Assembly: GCF_015040615.1 (NCBI RefSeq)
Contig: NZ_CP060402.1
Span: forward strand, 2,728,001 to 2,792,000
DNA: 64,000 nt
Direction of reading: 5' to 3'
Source: Microbacterium sp. YJN-G
Lineage (GTDB): Bacteria > Actinomycetota > Actinomycetes > Actinomycetales > Microbacteriaceae
Made by a program: the position numbers and the translations under genes. Positions 26,603 through 35,461 of the stretch are shown here, one piece after another (position 1 is the first letter of the stretch; the number at the start of each line of letters is the position of its first letter). The notes beneath the pieces were generated by a model, which saw only the letters and a program-made list of their open reading frames with translations, did no database searches and had not been told where the DNA came from.

Positions 26603-27661
26603 TCACCAGCCCGACGACACAGCGGCGTGCGTCTCGAGGATCCCCTCGGTGGTGCCGGCTGGCGCGCGGCCGATGCCGCACTCGGTTGCGACACCGAACG
26701 CCGGCGCGAACCGGGATGCCGCGGCGATGCGGTGCTGCGCGCCTTCTGCGCCGTCCTCGCTGTGCACGAGGCCGAGGTACAGCTCGGCGACCGGCGCCAG
26801 CCCGGCAAGGGGTGCGAAATACGCCTCGTCGTCGCGGTCGATCGGCACGGGAAGGTGCAGCCAGGTCAGCGGACGAGCGGATGCCGCGATCACGGCGTTC
26901 GCGTACCGCACCAGCGTTCCGGCATCTGCGGGCTCGATGAAGTGCCGCTCCCCAGCGTCGCCGTAGCAGAGGTGCACGCCGACCTCGACGCCGATGGGTA
27001 CAGCATCCACCAGCGCCGCGAGCCGGGTGACGAGACCGTCGAACGGGTCACCCTCCCACCACGCCTCCATCGGTCGCCCGTAGCCGGAGGCGCGCTCGAT
27101 GATGCCGAGCTCACTGGCGACATCCCACTGGATCGCGAGGTCCTCGTGCGGCACGGCGGCGAGGATCTCGTCGAGCTCACCCAGCAGCGCATCCGCGTAC
27201 ACCGGCTCGATCGCCGCGCGGTCGTCACCGGTGAAGAACGACGACACCACCGCGACGGGCGTCGGCAGCGACACCTGGAAGCGCACTCCCGGCTCGATCT
27301 CGCCGGACTCGCGCAGGCGCCGGAAGATCTCGTACGACTCGATCGCGGCGGCCGCGTATCCCAGTGGCGGCAGTTCGATCGCTGCGGCATCCGTCCCGTC
27401 GGCGATGCGCAGCGGGCGCGCGTCCAGCCCCGCGCCGAATGGGATGCGCTCGTCGCCCACCCGCTCGATGCCGTCGGTCTCGCCGAGCACGTCGGGCTGG
27501 AACATGATCCAGTGGAACCGCTTGCCGACCTCGCCGTCGGGGATGCGGCGCAGCCGCCCACCGAGGGTCCCGGCGGCGGTGCGCATGGTCTTCTCGGCGT
27601 CGTCGTAGTTGACGCTGCCCACGAGCAGCGCGCCCTGAGGCTGGAGTGAGGTCGAGGTCAT
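26603..27661 (-). CDS. UROD/MetE-like superfamily protein
   Basis: A 352-residue TIM-barrel-like protein. It begins GALLVGSVNYDDAEKTMR and has RRIPDGEVGKRFHWI, FQVSLPTP and GVEVGVHLCYGDAGERHF, matching a group annotated as cobalamin-independent methionine synthase/UROD-like proteins in actinobacteria. The HLCYGD motif resembles the zinc-site region of MetE, but the full MetE zinc ligands are not obvious and length is half of MetE. Possible role: methyl transfer or processing of a small molecule; not known. First gene on the core side of the tRNA. Confidence 0.65.
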   Translation of the reverse strand: MTSTSLQPQGALLVGSVNYDDAEKTMRTAAGTLGGRLRRIPDGEVGKRFHWIMFQPDVLGETDGIERVGDERIPFGAGLDARPLRIADGTDAAAIELPPLGYAAAAIESYEIFRRLRESGEIEPGVRFQVSLPTPVAVVSSFFTGDDRAAIEPVYADALLGELDEILAAVPHEDLAIQWDVASELGIIERASGYGRPMEAWWEGDPFDGLVTRLAALVDAVPIGVEVGVHLCYGDAGERHFIEPADAGTLVRYANAVIAASARPLTWLHLPVPIDRDDEAYFAPLAGLAPVAELYLGLVHSEDGAEGAQHRIAAASRFAPAFGVATECGIGRAPAGTTEGILETHAAVSSGW

Positions 27662-27670
27662 CCCTCCAGG

Positions 27671-29470
27671 CTATCCGCGCGTGCGACCGTCGACGATGCG
27701 CACGACGCGGTCCACCGACCCCTCCGGCGGGGCGACGTGCGAGATGAGGATCACGGTCTGCTCGCCGGTCGCGCCGAGCAGGTCGCGCAGCAGGGCGTCG
27801 GATGCATCCGCGTCGACGCCCGCGGTCGGCTCGTCGAGCACGAGCACCGGGAATCCGCGCAGCAGCGCCCGCGCCAGTGCGATGCGCTGCGCCTGCCCGC
27901 CCGACACGAGGGCGCCGCGGTCGCCGACCCGCGCGTCGAGTCCGCCGCGATCGCGCGCCCAGCCGGCGAGGCCGACACGATCGAGCACGGCGATCAGCTC
28001 GTCGTCGGTCGCGGTGTCCCGCGCGAAGAGCAGGTTCTGCCGCAGATCCTCATCGAACAGCTGCGGCGTCTGCTCGCACAGGCCGACGATCGCGCGCAGC
28101 TCGGGCCCCGGGATGCTGTCGGCATCCGCACCGTCCAGCAGGTACTCGCCGTCGTGCCCCAGGAACCCGGCCAGCACGGCGGCGAGGGTCGACTTGCCCG
28201 CGCCGCTCGGCCCGGTCACGAGGATGCGCTCGCCCGGTGCGGCATCGAGATCGACGCCGGTGAGCGCCGGACTGGGGGCACCGGGCCAGGAGGCGCGGAT
28301 GTCGCGCAGGGCGAGCTGCGGAGTGGGTGGTGTGGGGGTGGATGCTGTGGGGCTGGGGCCCTTCGACAGGCTCAGGGACCCAGTGGTGGGGGCAGGGGCG
28401 GGGCCCTTCGACAGGCTCAGGGACCCAGTGGTGGGGGCAGGGGCGGGGCCCTTCGAGAGCCTCAGGGACCCAGCCGGGGCGGCCGCGTCGGGGCGAACCT
28501 CGCGTGGGAGCGTCTCAGGGGCGACGGCGGCGACGCGCTCGGCGGCGGCGCGCACCGTGCGCCATGACGCGGCCGCCTGCGGCACGACGGAGAACACGTC
28601 GAACACGGCCATCGGCAGCAGCACGGCCACGGCGAACCAGGCGGCATCCGTCGCACCGCCGCCGGCTCCGGGCACGGCGACCCCCAGCGCCCAGATCGAT
28701 GCGACACCGGCGGCCACCGACACGACCGCCGCCGACAGTGCCTGCGCGAGCGCCGCCCGTGACACGGTGCGGCGCAGCTCGGCATCCGCTGTCCGGATGC
28801 GCTCCCGCGCCTGCGCCTCGGCGCCGTAGGCGAGCAGCACGTCCAACCCCGTGAGGTAGTCGACCAGCGCGCCCGACAGGTCCGCGCGCCGGCGCGACAC
28901 GGCGCGCTCGGCGCGATCGCCGAGCAGCCAGCCCACCAGCACAGCGATGGCCACAGCGAGCACGAGGCACACGGCCAGCGCCACCGCCGCGGCAGGCGAC
29001 ACCAGCACCATCACGCCGATCGAGGCGACCGCGACGACGCCTCCGGTCACCAGCGGCTGCACCACCCGCAACGGCAGATCCTGCAGACTCTCGATGTCGT
29101 CGATCAGCACCGACAGCACCGCGCCGCGATCGGTGCCCCCGAGCCCGGCCGGAGACAGCGGCGTCAGCCGGCGCACGATCCCCGAGCGCAGCCCCGCGAG
29201 CTGCCGCAGCGCGGCGTCGTGACCGGCGAGCCGCTCCAGGTACCGGAACACCGCCCGCGACACCGCGAAGAACCGCACCCCGACCACCGCGACCGACAGC
29301 GGCACGAGCGAGTCGACGATCGACGCGCTGACGATCAGCCAGCCGCTCACCAGCAGCAGTCCGATCGCCGCCGCCGCCGACAGCACTCCCGCCAGCAGGG
29401 CGGGCACGAAACGACGTGCGGGTGGCATGGCCTGCCGCAGGATGCTGCGCACCTCCGCCGCCCCGCTCAC
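27671..29470 (-). CDS. cydC: Thiol reductant ABC exporter subunit CydC
   Basis: A 599-residue fused membrane/ATPase half-transporter. N-terminal six-helix domain (residues 1-310), then an unusual repeat-rich linker (about 332-372), then the ATPase with Walker A TGPSGAGKST, signature SGGQAQR and Walker B VLVLDEP. It exports cysteine/glutathione-type thiols with CydD and is needed to assemble the haems of cytochrome bd. The GTG start at 29470 overlaps the cydD stop (GTGA). Odd: the linker is made of a 15-residue unit encoded by a genomic repeat that elsewhere is intergenic. Confidence 0.92.
   Translation of the reverse strand: MSGAAEVRSILRQAMPPARRFVPALLAGVLSAAAAIGLLLVSGWLIVSASIVDSLVPLSVAVVGVRFFAVSRAVFRYLERLAGHDAALRQLAGLRSGIVRRLTPLSPAGLGGTDRGAVLSVLIDDIESLQDLPLRVVQPLVTGGVVAVASIGVMVLVSPAAAVALAVCLVLAVAIAVLVGWLLGDRAERAVSRRRADLSGALVDYLTGLDVLLAYGAEAQARERIRTADAELRRTVSRAALAQALSAAVVSVAAGVASIWALGVAVPGAGGGATDAAWFAVAVLLPMAVFDVFSVVPQAAASWRTVRAAAERVAAVAPETLPREVRPDAAAPAGSLRLSKGPAPAPTTGSLSLSKGPAPAPTTGSLSLSKGPSPTASTPTPPTPQLALRDIRASWPGAPSPALTGVDLDAAPGERILVTGPSGAGKSTLAAVLAGFLGHDGEYLLDGADADSIPGPELRAIVGLCEQTPQLFDEDLRQNLLFARDTATDDELIAVLDRVGLAGWARDRGGLDARVGDRGALVSGGQAQRIALARALLRGFPVLVLDEPTAGVDADASDALLRDLLGATGEQTVILISHVAPPEGSVDRVVRIVDGRTRG
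28356..28475. repeat. 45-bp tandem repeat of the CTTCGACAGG family inside cydC
   Basis: Units start at 28356, 28401 and 28446 (period 45 bp, third partial). Each carries the dispersed repeat GGGCCCTTCGACAGGCTCAG; the third has GAGAGC in place of GACAGG. In cydC they encode the peptide unit GSLSLSKGPAPAPTT (45 = 3 x 15), so the frame is kept. The same core is found between genes at 42755, 54735-55040, 61232-61306 and 62290-62507. Confidence 0.85.
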
Positions 29471-31092
29471 GCCGGCACCCCCAGTTCGACGACGGCATCC
29501 GCGATCTCGCGGGCCGAGCGACGATGCGAGACGAGCAGCACCGTCGCACCGGCATCCGCCGTGGCCCGCAGCGACGCCCACAGCTCTGCCTCGGTGCCGG
29601 CATCCAGGGCGCTCGAGGGCTCGTCCAGCGCGAGCACGCTCGGTCCGCCGCCCAGCCGGTACAGCGCCCGCGCCACCGCGACCCGCTGCGCCTGCCCACC
29701 CGACAGGCCCGCCCCCTGCACGCCCAGTTCGAGCTGCGGGTCCAGCCCGGCGGCTCCCGCCCAGTCCAGGGCGTCGCGCACGCGCGCGGCATCCGGTTCG
29801 GCATCCCCGAGCGCCACGTTCGACGCGACCGTCCCGCGCATCAGTCCCGGATGCTGGCCCGCCCAGGCCAGCCACTGCGGCGCGTCGAGCAGCCGCACGT
29901 CCACGCCGTCCAGCCGCGCGTCGCCCTCGAACGCGACGGCCCCGCGCAGGGCTGCCAGCACGCTCGACTTGCCCGCCCCGCTCGGTCCCTCGATGAGGGT
30001 GATCTCGCCCGGGTTCGCCCGGAACGACACCGGCGGCAGATCGCGCACGCGCAGGTCCCGCACGATCAGCGTGCCCGCGGCGCGATCGGGGCGGCGGAAC
30101 AGCGCGGGCGCCTCCGGTCCGCCGAGACGAGGCCGGTCATCGGCATCCGCGGCATCCAGCACCTCGAAGACCTGCTCGGTCGCCGCCACGCCCTCGGCGG
30201 CGGCGTGGAACTGCACCCCCACCTGCCGCAGCGGCAGGAACGCCTCGGGCGCCAGCAGCAGCACGAACAGCCCCACTCCCAGCGCCATCTCACCGTCGAG
30301 CAGCCGGAACCCGACCGTCACCGCGACCAGCGCGACGGCCAGCGACGACAGCAGCTCGAGCGCGAACCCCGACAGGAACGAGAAGCGCAGCACGCGCATC
30401 GTCTCGACGCGGTACTGCTCGGCGGTGGCGCGCATCCGGTCGGCGGCGCGGCGCTCCCGGCCGAAGATCCGCAGCGTCGAGAGCCCGTGCAGGATGTCGG
30501 CGAAGCGGGCAGCCAGGTGCTGCAGCACCCCGAGCTGCCGGCGCTGCACGACGCGCGTCGCCACCCCGATCAGCACCAGGAAGACGGGGATCAGTGGCAG
30601 CGTCACCACCGCGATCACCCCGCTCGGCCAGTCGGCGCTCCACATCACCGCGACGATCGCCGGGGTCGCGATCACCGTGAGCACGAGCTGCGGCAGGTAC
30701 CGCGAGAAGTACGGGTCGAGCGCATCGAGGCCGTGGCCTGCTGTCACCGCCAGCGCCGCACGGTTGCGCTGCGCCAGCCACTCCGGGCCGCGCCGCCCGA
30801 TCGCCGCGATCAGCGCCTCCCGCAGCTCCGCCCCGGTACCGGCTGCGGCCCGCAGGCCCCAGGCCTCCGACGCCCAGAGCAGGATGCCGCGGGCGAGCAC
30901 CACCGCGATGAGCGCGGCCGGCTGCACGGCATCCGCTCCCCCTCCCTCGACGACGGCGGTGATCGCCCCGGCGAGCAGCCAGGAGAACGTGATGGTGACC
31001 GCCGTCTGGGCGAGCGCGATCAGCGCGGAGCCTGCCAGGTACCAGCGCGCGGCGGACGCGTGGCGCAGCAGCCGCAGATCGATCGGCTTCAC
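29467..31092 (-). CDS. cydD: Thiol reductant ABC exporter subunit CydD
   Basis: A 541-residue half-transporter: six membrane helices, then ATPase with Walker A EGPSGAGKSS, signature LSGGQAQRVAVARAL and Walker B VLALDEPSSALD. It partners CydC in exporting thiols to the outside of the membrane, for cytochrome bd maturation. Lies downstream of cydAB on the same strand, separated by 103 bp that hold interleaved inverted repeats (31101-31184). Confidence 0.92.
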   Translation of the reverse strand: MKPIDLRLLRHASAARWYLAGSALIALAQTAVTITFSWLLAGAITAVVEGGGADAVQPAALIAVVLARGILLWASEAWGLRAAAGTGAELREALIAAIGRRGPEWLAQRNRAALAVTAGHGLDALDPYFSRYLPQLVLTVIATPAIVAVMWSADWPSGVIAVVTLPLIPVFLVLIGVATRVVQRRQLGVLQHLAARFADILHGLSTLRIFGRERRAADRMRATAEQYRVETMRVLRFSFLSGFALELLSSLAVALVAVTVGFRLLDGEMALGVGLFVLLLAPEAFLPLRQVGVQFHAAAEGVAATEQVFEVLDAADADDRPRLGGPEAPALFRRPDRAAGTLIVRDLRVRDLPPVSFRANPGEITLIEGPSGAGKSSVLAALRGAVAFEGDARLDGVDVRLLDAPQWLAWAGQHPGLMRGTVASNVALGDAEPDAARVRDALDWAGAAGLDPQLELGVQGAGLSGGQAQRVAVARALYRLGGGPSVLALDEPSSALDAGTEAELWASLRATADAGATVLLVSHRRSAREIADAVVELGVPA

Positions 31093-31100
31093 GGCCGGCG

Positions 31101-31184
31101 CCCGATCTGCGGAGGTCGCCCCGATCCGCTGACGAATCCGCCGGATCTCTCCGCAGATCGGGGCGACGTCAGCGAATCGGGGCG
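31101..31184. repeat. Interleaved inverted repeats between cydB and cydD
   Basis: Arm A CCCGATCTGCGGAG (31101-31114) pairs with CTCCGCAGATCGGG (31149-31162), 14/14. Arm B CGCCCCGATCCGCTGACG (31117-31134) pairs with 31167-31184, 17/18. The order A-B-A'-B' is that of a pseudoknot or of two mutually exclusive hairpins. Located in the transcript between cydB stop and cydD start, so it may tune the ratio of oxidase to exporter. Confidence 0.6.
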
Positions 31185-31195
31185 GGTCGACAGGG

Positions 31196-32224
31196 TCATG
31201 CGTGCGCGGGCGCCGCCTCGATCGAGCGGCGGGTGACGCGCTTGCGGAACACCCAGTAGGTCCACGCCTGGTAGGCGAGCACGAGCGGCAGGGCGACCAG
31301 GGCGGTCCAGCTCATGATCTGCAGCGTGTACGGGGTGCTCGAGGCGTTCTCGATCGTCAGGCTGTTCGCATCGGCGATGGTCGAGGGCAGCACGTACGGA
31401 AACAGCGCGGCGAACAGGGCGAGCACGGCCAGCAGCACGGTCAGCACCCCGGCGAAGAACGCCGCGCCGTCACGGTGCCGCAGCGAGAGCAGCACGGATG
31501 CGATGAGGAAGACGGCCGCCCCCGCTCCCGCGCCGACCACCAGCCACAGCACCGGCGCTTCGCGCCCTGCGGCGAGCGCGATCGTCCACACCACGGTGCC
31601 CGCGGCGGCGAGGATCGTCGGCAGGGCGGCGCGGCGGGCCAGCCGGCGCGCGTCGGCCTGCACCTGACCGTCGGTCTTCAGCGCCACGAAGTAGATCCCG
31701 TGCAGGAAGAACAGCAGCAGCGTCGTCACACCGACCAGCAGCGCGTACGGGTTCAGGAGAGTGAAGAGATTCCCGACGTAGACGTGACGCTCGTCCAGCG
31801 GCACGCCCTGCACGATGTTGCCGAAGGCGACACCCCACAGCAGCGCCGGCACGGCCGAGCCGACCACGATCATGCGGTCGAAGCGCGCCTTCCACGCGGC
31901 ATCCGGGCGCTGGTGACGGTACTCGAACGACACCCCGCGCAGGATCAGCGCGAGCAGGATGATCAGCAGCGGCAGGTAGAACCCGCTGAACAGCGAGGCG
32001 TACCACTCGGGGAACGAAGCGAACAGGCAGGCGCCGGCGACGATCAGCCAGGTCTCGTTGAGGTCCCAGATCGGGCCGATCGTGTTGATCACCTGCCGGC
32101 GCGACACATCGTCCTTGCCGAGGAACGGCAGGGTCATGCCGACGCCGAAGTCGAAGCCGTCCAGCACGAAGTAGCCGATGAAGAAGAAGGCGATGAGCCA
32201 GAACCAGAGGAATGCGAGATCCAT
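31196..32224 (-). CDS. cydB: Cytochrome bd ubiquinol oxidase subunit II
   Basis: A 342-residue integral membrane protein with about eight helices. The start MDLAFLWFWLIAFFFIGYF and the following LDGFDFGVGM are diagnostic of CydB, and WDLNETWLIVAGACLFASFP is also conserved. With CydA it forms the quinol oxidase that reduces oxygen at low concentration. Begins 15 bp after the cydA stop. Confidence 0.96.
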   Translation of the reverse strand: MDLAFLWFWLIAFFFIGYFVLDGFDFGVGMTLPFLGKDDVSRRQVINTIGPIWDLNETWLIVAGACLFASFPEWYASLFSGFYLPLLIILLALILRGVSFEYRHQRPDAAWKARFDRMIVVGSAVPALLWGVAFGNIVQGVPLDERHVYVGNLFTLLNPYALLVGVTTLLLFFLHGIYFVALKTDGQVQADARRLARRAALPTILAAAGTVVWTIALAAGREAPVLWLVVGAGAGAAVFLIASVLLSLRHRDGAAFFAGVLTVLLAVLALFAALFPYVLPSTIADANSLTIENASSTPYTLQIMSWTALVALPLVLAYQAWTYWVFRKRVTRRSIEAAPAHA

Positions 32225-32239
32225 ATCCGTTCCTTCCGA

Positions 32240-33655
32240 TCAGTACACGACCGACGGCACGGGGTCCGTCTCGTGGTGGGTCTCGGACGTGTCGGGGCCC
32301 TTCTGCGCGGCCTTGACGATCAGCCCGATCTCCACGACCGCGAGGGCGGCGTAGATGACCGTGAACGAGATCAGCGAGATGAGCACGTCCAGGCCGCTCA
32401 CCCCGGGCGAGACGCCGTCCTGCGTGGTCATCAGGCTGAACACGATCCAGGGCTGGCGGCCCATCTCGGTGAACACCCAGCCGACGATGTTGGCGCCCAG
32501 CGCCAGCGGGTACGACCAGATCGCGATCTTCCACATCCAGGGCGCCGGCGGCTTCTTCGCGCTCTTGCGCGTGACCCACAGGCCCACGACGGCGATGAAC
32601 GCGTGCAGCATGCCCAGGCCGATCATCCAGCGGAACGCCCAGTAGGTGATCCACAGCACCGGGGTGAAGTCGGTCAGGCCGGTCGACTCGCCGTACAGCG
32701 CGAGGTACTCGGCGTTGAGGTCGTTGATGCCGTGCACGCAGCCGTCGAGCGTGTGGTTCGACAGCAGCGAGAGCAGGTACGGCACGCGGATGCTGAACAG
32801 GTCGGTCTTGCCGTCGGGCGTGCCGAGCGTGAACAGGCTGAACGCCGCATCCTTGCCGCAGACCGTGTCGTAGGTCGCCTCGGCGGCGGCCATCTTCATG
32901 GGCTGCGTGTCGTACATCGCCAGGCCCAGCTGGTCGCCGGTGAACACGACACCGGCGGTGGCGACCAGGATCGCCCACAGGCCGAACTTCAGCGAGATGC
33001 GCATGGTCTCGACATGCTGACCGCGGGCGAGGTGCCAGGCCGAGACCGAGATGACCACACCGGCGGCGAACATGAACGCACCGAACAGCGTGTGCGGGAA
33101 CGCGGCGAGCGCCACCGGGTTGGTCAGCAGCGCCCAGAAGTCGACGAGCTCGGCCCGGTTGGTCACCGGGTTGTACTCGTAGCCCACCGGGTTCTGCATG
33201 AACGCGTTGGCGGCGATGATGAAGTACGCCGACAGGATGCTGCCGATCGACACGCACCAGATGGTGGCCAGGTGCAGCTTCTGCGGCAGCTTGTCCCACC
33301 CGAAGATCCACAGCCCGATGAACGTCGCCTCGAAGAAGAAGGCCAGCAGCCCCTCGAAGGCGAGCGGTGCGCCGAACACGTCGCCGACGAAGCGCGAGTA
33401 GTCCGACCAGTTCATGCCGAACTGGAACTCCTGCACGATGCCGGTGACGACGCCCATCGCGAAGTTGATCAGGAAGATCTTGCCGAAGAAGCGGGTCAGG
33501 TGCAGGTAGTGGATCCTGCCGGTGCGCACCCACGCGGTCTGGAAGATCGCCGCCACCAGGGCCATGCCGATCGTCAGGGGCACGAACAGATAGTGGTAGA
33601 CGGTCGTCAGACCGAACTGCCAGCGCGACAGTACCAGCGGATCAAGCCATTCCAT
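32240..33655 (-). CDS. cydA: Cytochrome bd ubiquinol oxidase subunit I
   Basis: A 471-residue haem-bearing subunit. Visible: RWQFGLTTVYHYLFVPLTIG with the axial His for haem d/b595 (His21), PHTLFGAF (haem b558 His region), the quinol-loop region with a short Q-loop, and GRQPWIV near residue 395. Short Q-loop agrees with actinobacterial bd oxidases. First gene of cydAB(DC); upstream are direct repeats (33671-33699) and a palindrome (33724-33741), and then the redox-type regulator. Confidence 0.96.
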   Translation of the reverse strand: MEWLDPLVLSRWQFGLTTVYHYLFVPLTIGMALVAAIFQTAWVRTGRIHYLHLTRFFGKIFLINFAMGVVTGIVQEFQFGMNWSDYSRFVGDVFGAPLAFEGLLAFFFEATFIGLWIFGWDKLPQKLHLATIWCVSIGSILSAYFIIAANAFMQNPVGYEYNPVTNRAELVDFWALLTNPVALAAFPHTLFGAFMFAAGVVISVSAWHLARGQHVETMRISLKFGLWAILVATAGVVFTGDQLGLAMYDTQPMKMAAAEATYDTVCGKDAAFSLFTLGTPDGKTDLFSIRVPYLLSLLSNHTLDGCVHGINDLNAEYLALYGESTGLTDFTPVLWITYWAFRWMIGLGMLHAFIAVVGLWVTRKSAKKPPAPWMWKIAIWSYPLALGANIVGWVFTEMGRQPWIVFSLMTTQDGVSPGVSGLDVLISLISFTVIYAALAVVEIGLIVKAAQKGPDTSETHHETDPVPSVVY

Positions 33656-33670
33656 TCGCCGCTCCTCGTC

Positions 33671-33741
33671 TCGGGGTCACCTGTTACATCGGGGTCACCA
33701 GTACGCGGCGCAGCGTCGCGCCCACGGTCCACCCGGACCGT
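33671..33741. promoter_or_regulatory. cydA upstream region: direct repeat and palindrome
   Basis: TCGGGGTCACC occurs twice (33671-33681 and 33689-33699; 18-bp period). Further out, ACGGTCC-accc-GGACCGT (33724-33741) is a perfect 7+7 palindrome 20 bp past the stop codon of the regulator gene, so it could be its terminator or an operator for cydA. Confidence 0.45.
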
Positions 33742-33760
33742 GCTGAAGTTCCTTCGCCTG

Positions 33761-34417
33761 TCAGGCCGCGACGGCGGCTGCGATCTTGGCGACCGTGGCC
33801 GCCTTCGCGTTCAGGCGCAGCTGCACCGTGCACTCCTCGGGGCGCGACGGCTCGCGCACGCACTCCGCGTCGAGCGGGCCGCCGGCCTCGGTCAGCACGG
33901 CCTGCATGAGCCCGAGGTGCACCTGGCACAGCAGCGGACGGTGCTCGGGGCTGGCCGCGGCGTGCGGGCACGGGGTCAGCTCGACCGTCAGCTGGTCCTC
34001 GTCGACGACCGGCTCGAAGCCGCTCTCCTCGAGGTGCTCGATGAGAGCATCCAGCTGGTAGGTCGCCTCCTGCCCCAGCCCGGACCCGGGCTCGTCGAGG
34101 ATGCGGCGCATCATGTCGCCTCGGCGGGCCGCCTCGGCGACCTTGTCGCGTGCGACGGGGCTCGAGGCGCCGGGGTCGCCGGTGGCTGCGCTGTACAGAG
34201 TGCGCGGGCGTCCGCGGGTGGTGCGGCGCTCGGTGGTCTGGATGACGTAGCCACCCTCGATGAGGCGCTGCAGGTGCTCGCGCACGGTGTTGGCATGCAG
34301 GCCGGTGTCTTCGCACAGCTCAGCGATCGTCCGCTCGGGCCGCGTCTGCACCATGTACAGGATTCGCACCCGGGAGTAGCTGGATATCGGCCCGTAGACG
34401 AGCCCGCCGTTGACCAT
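33761..34417 (-). CDS. Winged-helix regulator with C-terminal cysteine cluster (redox/Fe-S type)
   Basis: A 218-residue protein. Residues 15-75 form an ArsR/MarR-like winged helix (TIAELCEDTGLHANTVREHL; GRPRTLY wing). The C-terminal part has four cysteines, Cys150, 164, 186 and 196 (PCPHAA..., LLCQVH, AECV, EECTV), comparable with the Fe-S ligands of SufR-type repressors though with different spacing. Between cydABDC and the molybdopterin genes; a perfect palindrome (34441-34468) lies 23 bp before its start. It may sense oxygen or nitric oxide and switch the bd oxidase and nitrate genes. The cluster is an inference. Confidence 0.75.
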   Translation of the reverse strand: MVNGGLVYGPISSYSRVRILYMVQTRPERTIAELCEDTGLHANTVREHLQRLIEGGYVIQTTERRTTRGRPRTLYSAATGDPGASSPVARDKVAEAARRGDMMRRILDEPGSGLGQEATYQLDALIEHLEESGFEPVVDEDQLTVELTPCPHAAASPEHRPLLCQVHLGLMQAVLTEAGGPLDAECVREPSRPEECTVQLRLNAKAATVAKIAAAVAA

Positions 34418-34440
34418 GCCTCAATTATGGAGCCGGGTTT

Positions 34441-34468
34441 TTCACGGCGGTAGACCCCCGGCCGTGAA
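34441..34468. promoter_or_regulatory. Operator palindrome between regulator and moaB
   Basis: TTCACGGC and GCCGTGAA are perfect 8-bp inverted arms with a 12-base spacer. The site is in the 130-bp divergent gap, adjacent to the regulator start, and so fits autoregulation and control of the molybdopterin operon that begins at 34548. Confidence 0.6.
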
Positions 34469-34547
34469 TAATCGCGCTCTCGATAGGGATGTCTGATCCG
34501 GTCGATAGCCGCGCGGCATCGACTGCTCACCCGGTTAGTGTGGGGAC

Positions 34548-35024
34548 ATGCTCCCCGCCGCCGTTCTCACCGTCTCGGATCGGTCCGCCGCGGGCACGCG
34601 CCCCGACGGCGCGGGGCCGGTCGCGGTCGTCGCGCTGCGTGAGGCCGGGTTCGACTGCGCGGATGCTGTGGTGATCCCCGATGGCGCGGATGCCGTGGAG
34701 CAGGCGCTGCGCCGCCTGTGCGACGAGGGCGCCCGCCTGATCATCACCAGCGGCGGCACCGGCATCGGCCCGCGCGATGAGACCCCCGAGGGCACGGCCC
34801 GCGTGATCGGCCGCCTGCTGCCGGGCATCGCCGAGGAGCTGCGCCGCTCGGGCCTCGCCGCAACGCCCGCCGCCATGCTCACCCGCGGTCTCGCCGGCAT
34901 CGCCGGCAACACCCTGATCGTCAACCTGCCCGGATCGCCGAAGGCGGTCGCCGAGGGCATGCCCGTCGTGCTGTCGGTCGCCCGGCATGTGCTCGACCAG
35001 CTCGCCGGAGAGGACCACCGATGA
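34548..35024 (+). CDS. Molybdopterin adenylyltransferase, MogA/MoaB family
   Basis: A 158-residue MogA/MoaB-fold protein with the binding motif TSGGTGIGPRDETPE and GNTLIVNLPGSPKAV. These enzymes adenylate molybdopterin before molybdate insertion by MoeA. Overlaps the moaE start by 4 bp (ATGA). First gene of the plus-strand pair moaB-moaE. Confidence 0.9.
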   Translation: MLPAAVLTVSDRSAAGTRPDGAGPVAVVALREAGFDCADAVVIPDGADAVEQALRRLCDEGARLIITSGGTGIGPRDETPEGTARVIGRLLPGIAEELRRSGLAATPAAMLTRGLAGIAGNTLIVNLPGSPKAVAEGMPVVLSVARHVLDQLAGEDHR

Positions 35025-35446
35025 CCGTCCGCATCGCCCGCATTTCCGAGCAGCCCCTGTCGCTCGACGAGCACATTGCCGCCGTCGACGACACGACAGC
35101 AGGGGCGGTGACGACGTTCGTCGGCCGCGTGCGCGATCACGACCCGGATGCCGCGGATGCCGTCGTGGCCCTGGAGTACACCGCGCATCCGGATGCCGAG
35201 CAGGCGCTGCACCGGATCGCCGAGGCCGCGGCCTCGGGGACGGATGCCGTCGTCGCCGTCAGCCACCGCATCGGACGGCTCTCGGTGGGTGAGGCGGCGG
35301 TGACGATCGCGGTGTCGTCCGCGCACCGCGACGAGGCCTTCGTCGTGTGCCGCGAGGTCATCGAGGCGATCAAGCGCGAGCTGCCGGTGTGGAAGCGTCA
35401 GGTCGAGGCCGACGGCACGACCGCGTGGAAGGGCATCGGCGGGTAG
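35021..35446 (+). CDS. moaE: Molybdopterin synthase catalytic subunit MoaE
   Basis: A 141-residue protein with GAVTTFVGRVRDHD, YTAHPDAEQ, HRIGRLSVGE and the catalytic-lysine region ELPVWKRQ. MoaE receives sulfur from thiocarboxylated MoaD to convert precursor Z (cPMP) to molybdopterin. Its partner moaD is encoded convergently at 35521-35754. Confidence 0.94.
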   Translation: MTVRIARISEQPLSLDEHIAAVDDTTAGAVTTFVGRVRDHDPDAADAVVALEYTAHPDAEQALHRIAEAAASGTDAVVAVSHRIGRLSVGEAAVTIAVSSAHRDEAFVVCREVIEAIKRELPVWKRQVEADGTTAWKGIGG

Positions 35447-35461
35447 CACGAGTCGACTCGC

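Noticed and set aside
26603..27661. Full methionine synthase MetE
   Set aside because: Half the length of MetE and zinc ligands not clearly present; called only superfamily level.
31202..34453. 1083-codon open frame on the plus strand
   Set aside because: Shadow across cydB, cydA and the regulator; crosses three real genes and their gaps.
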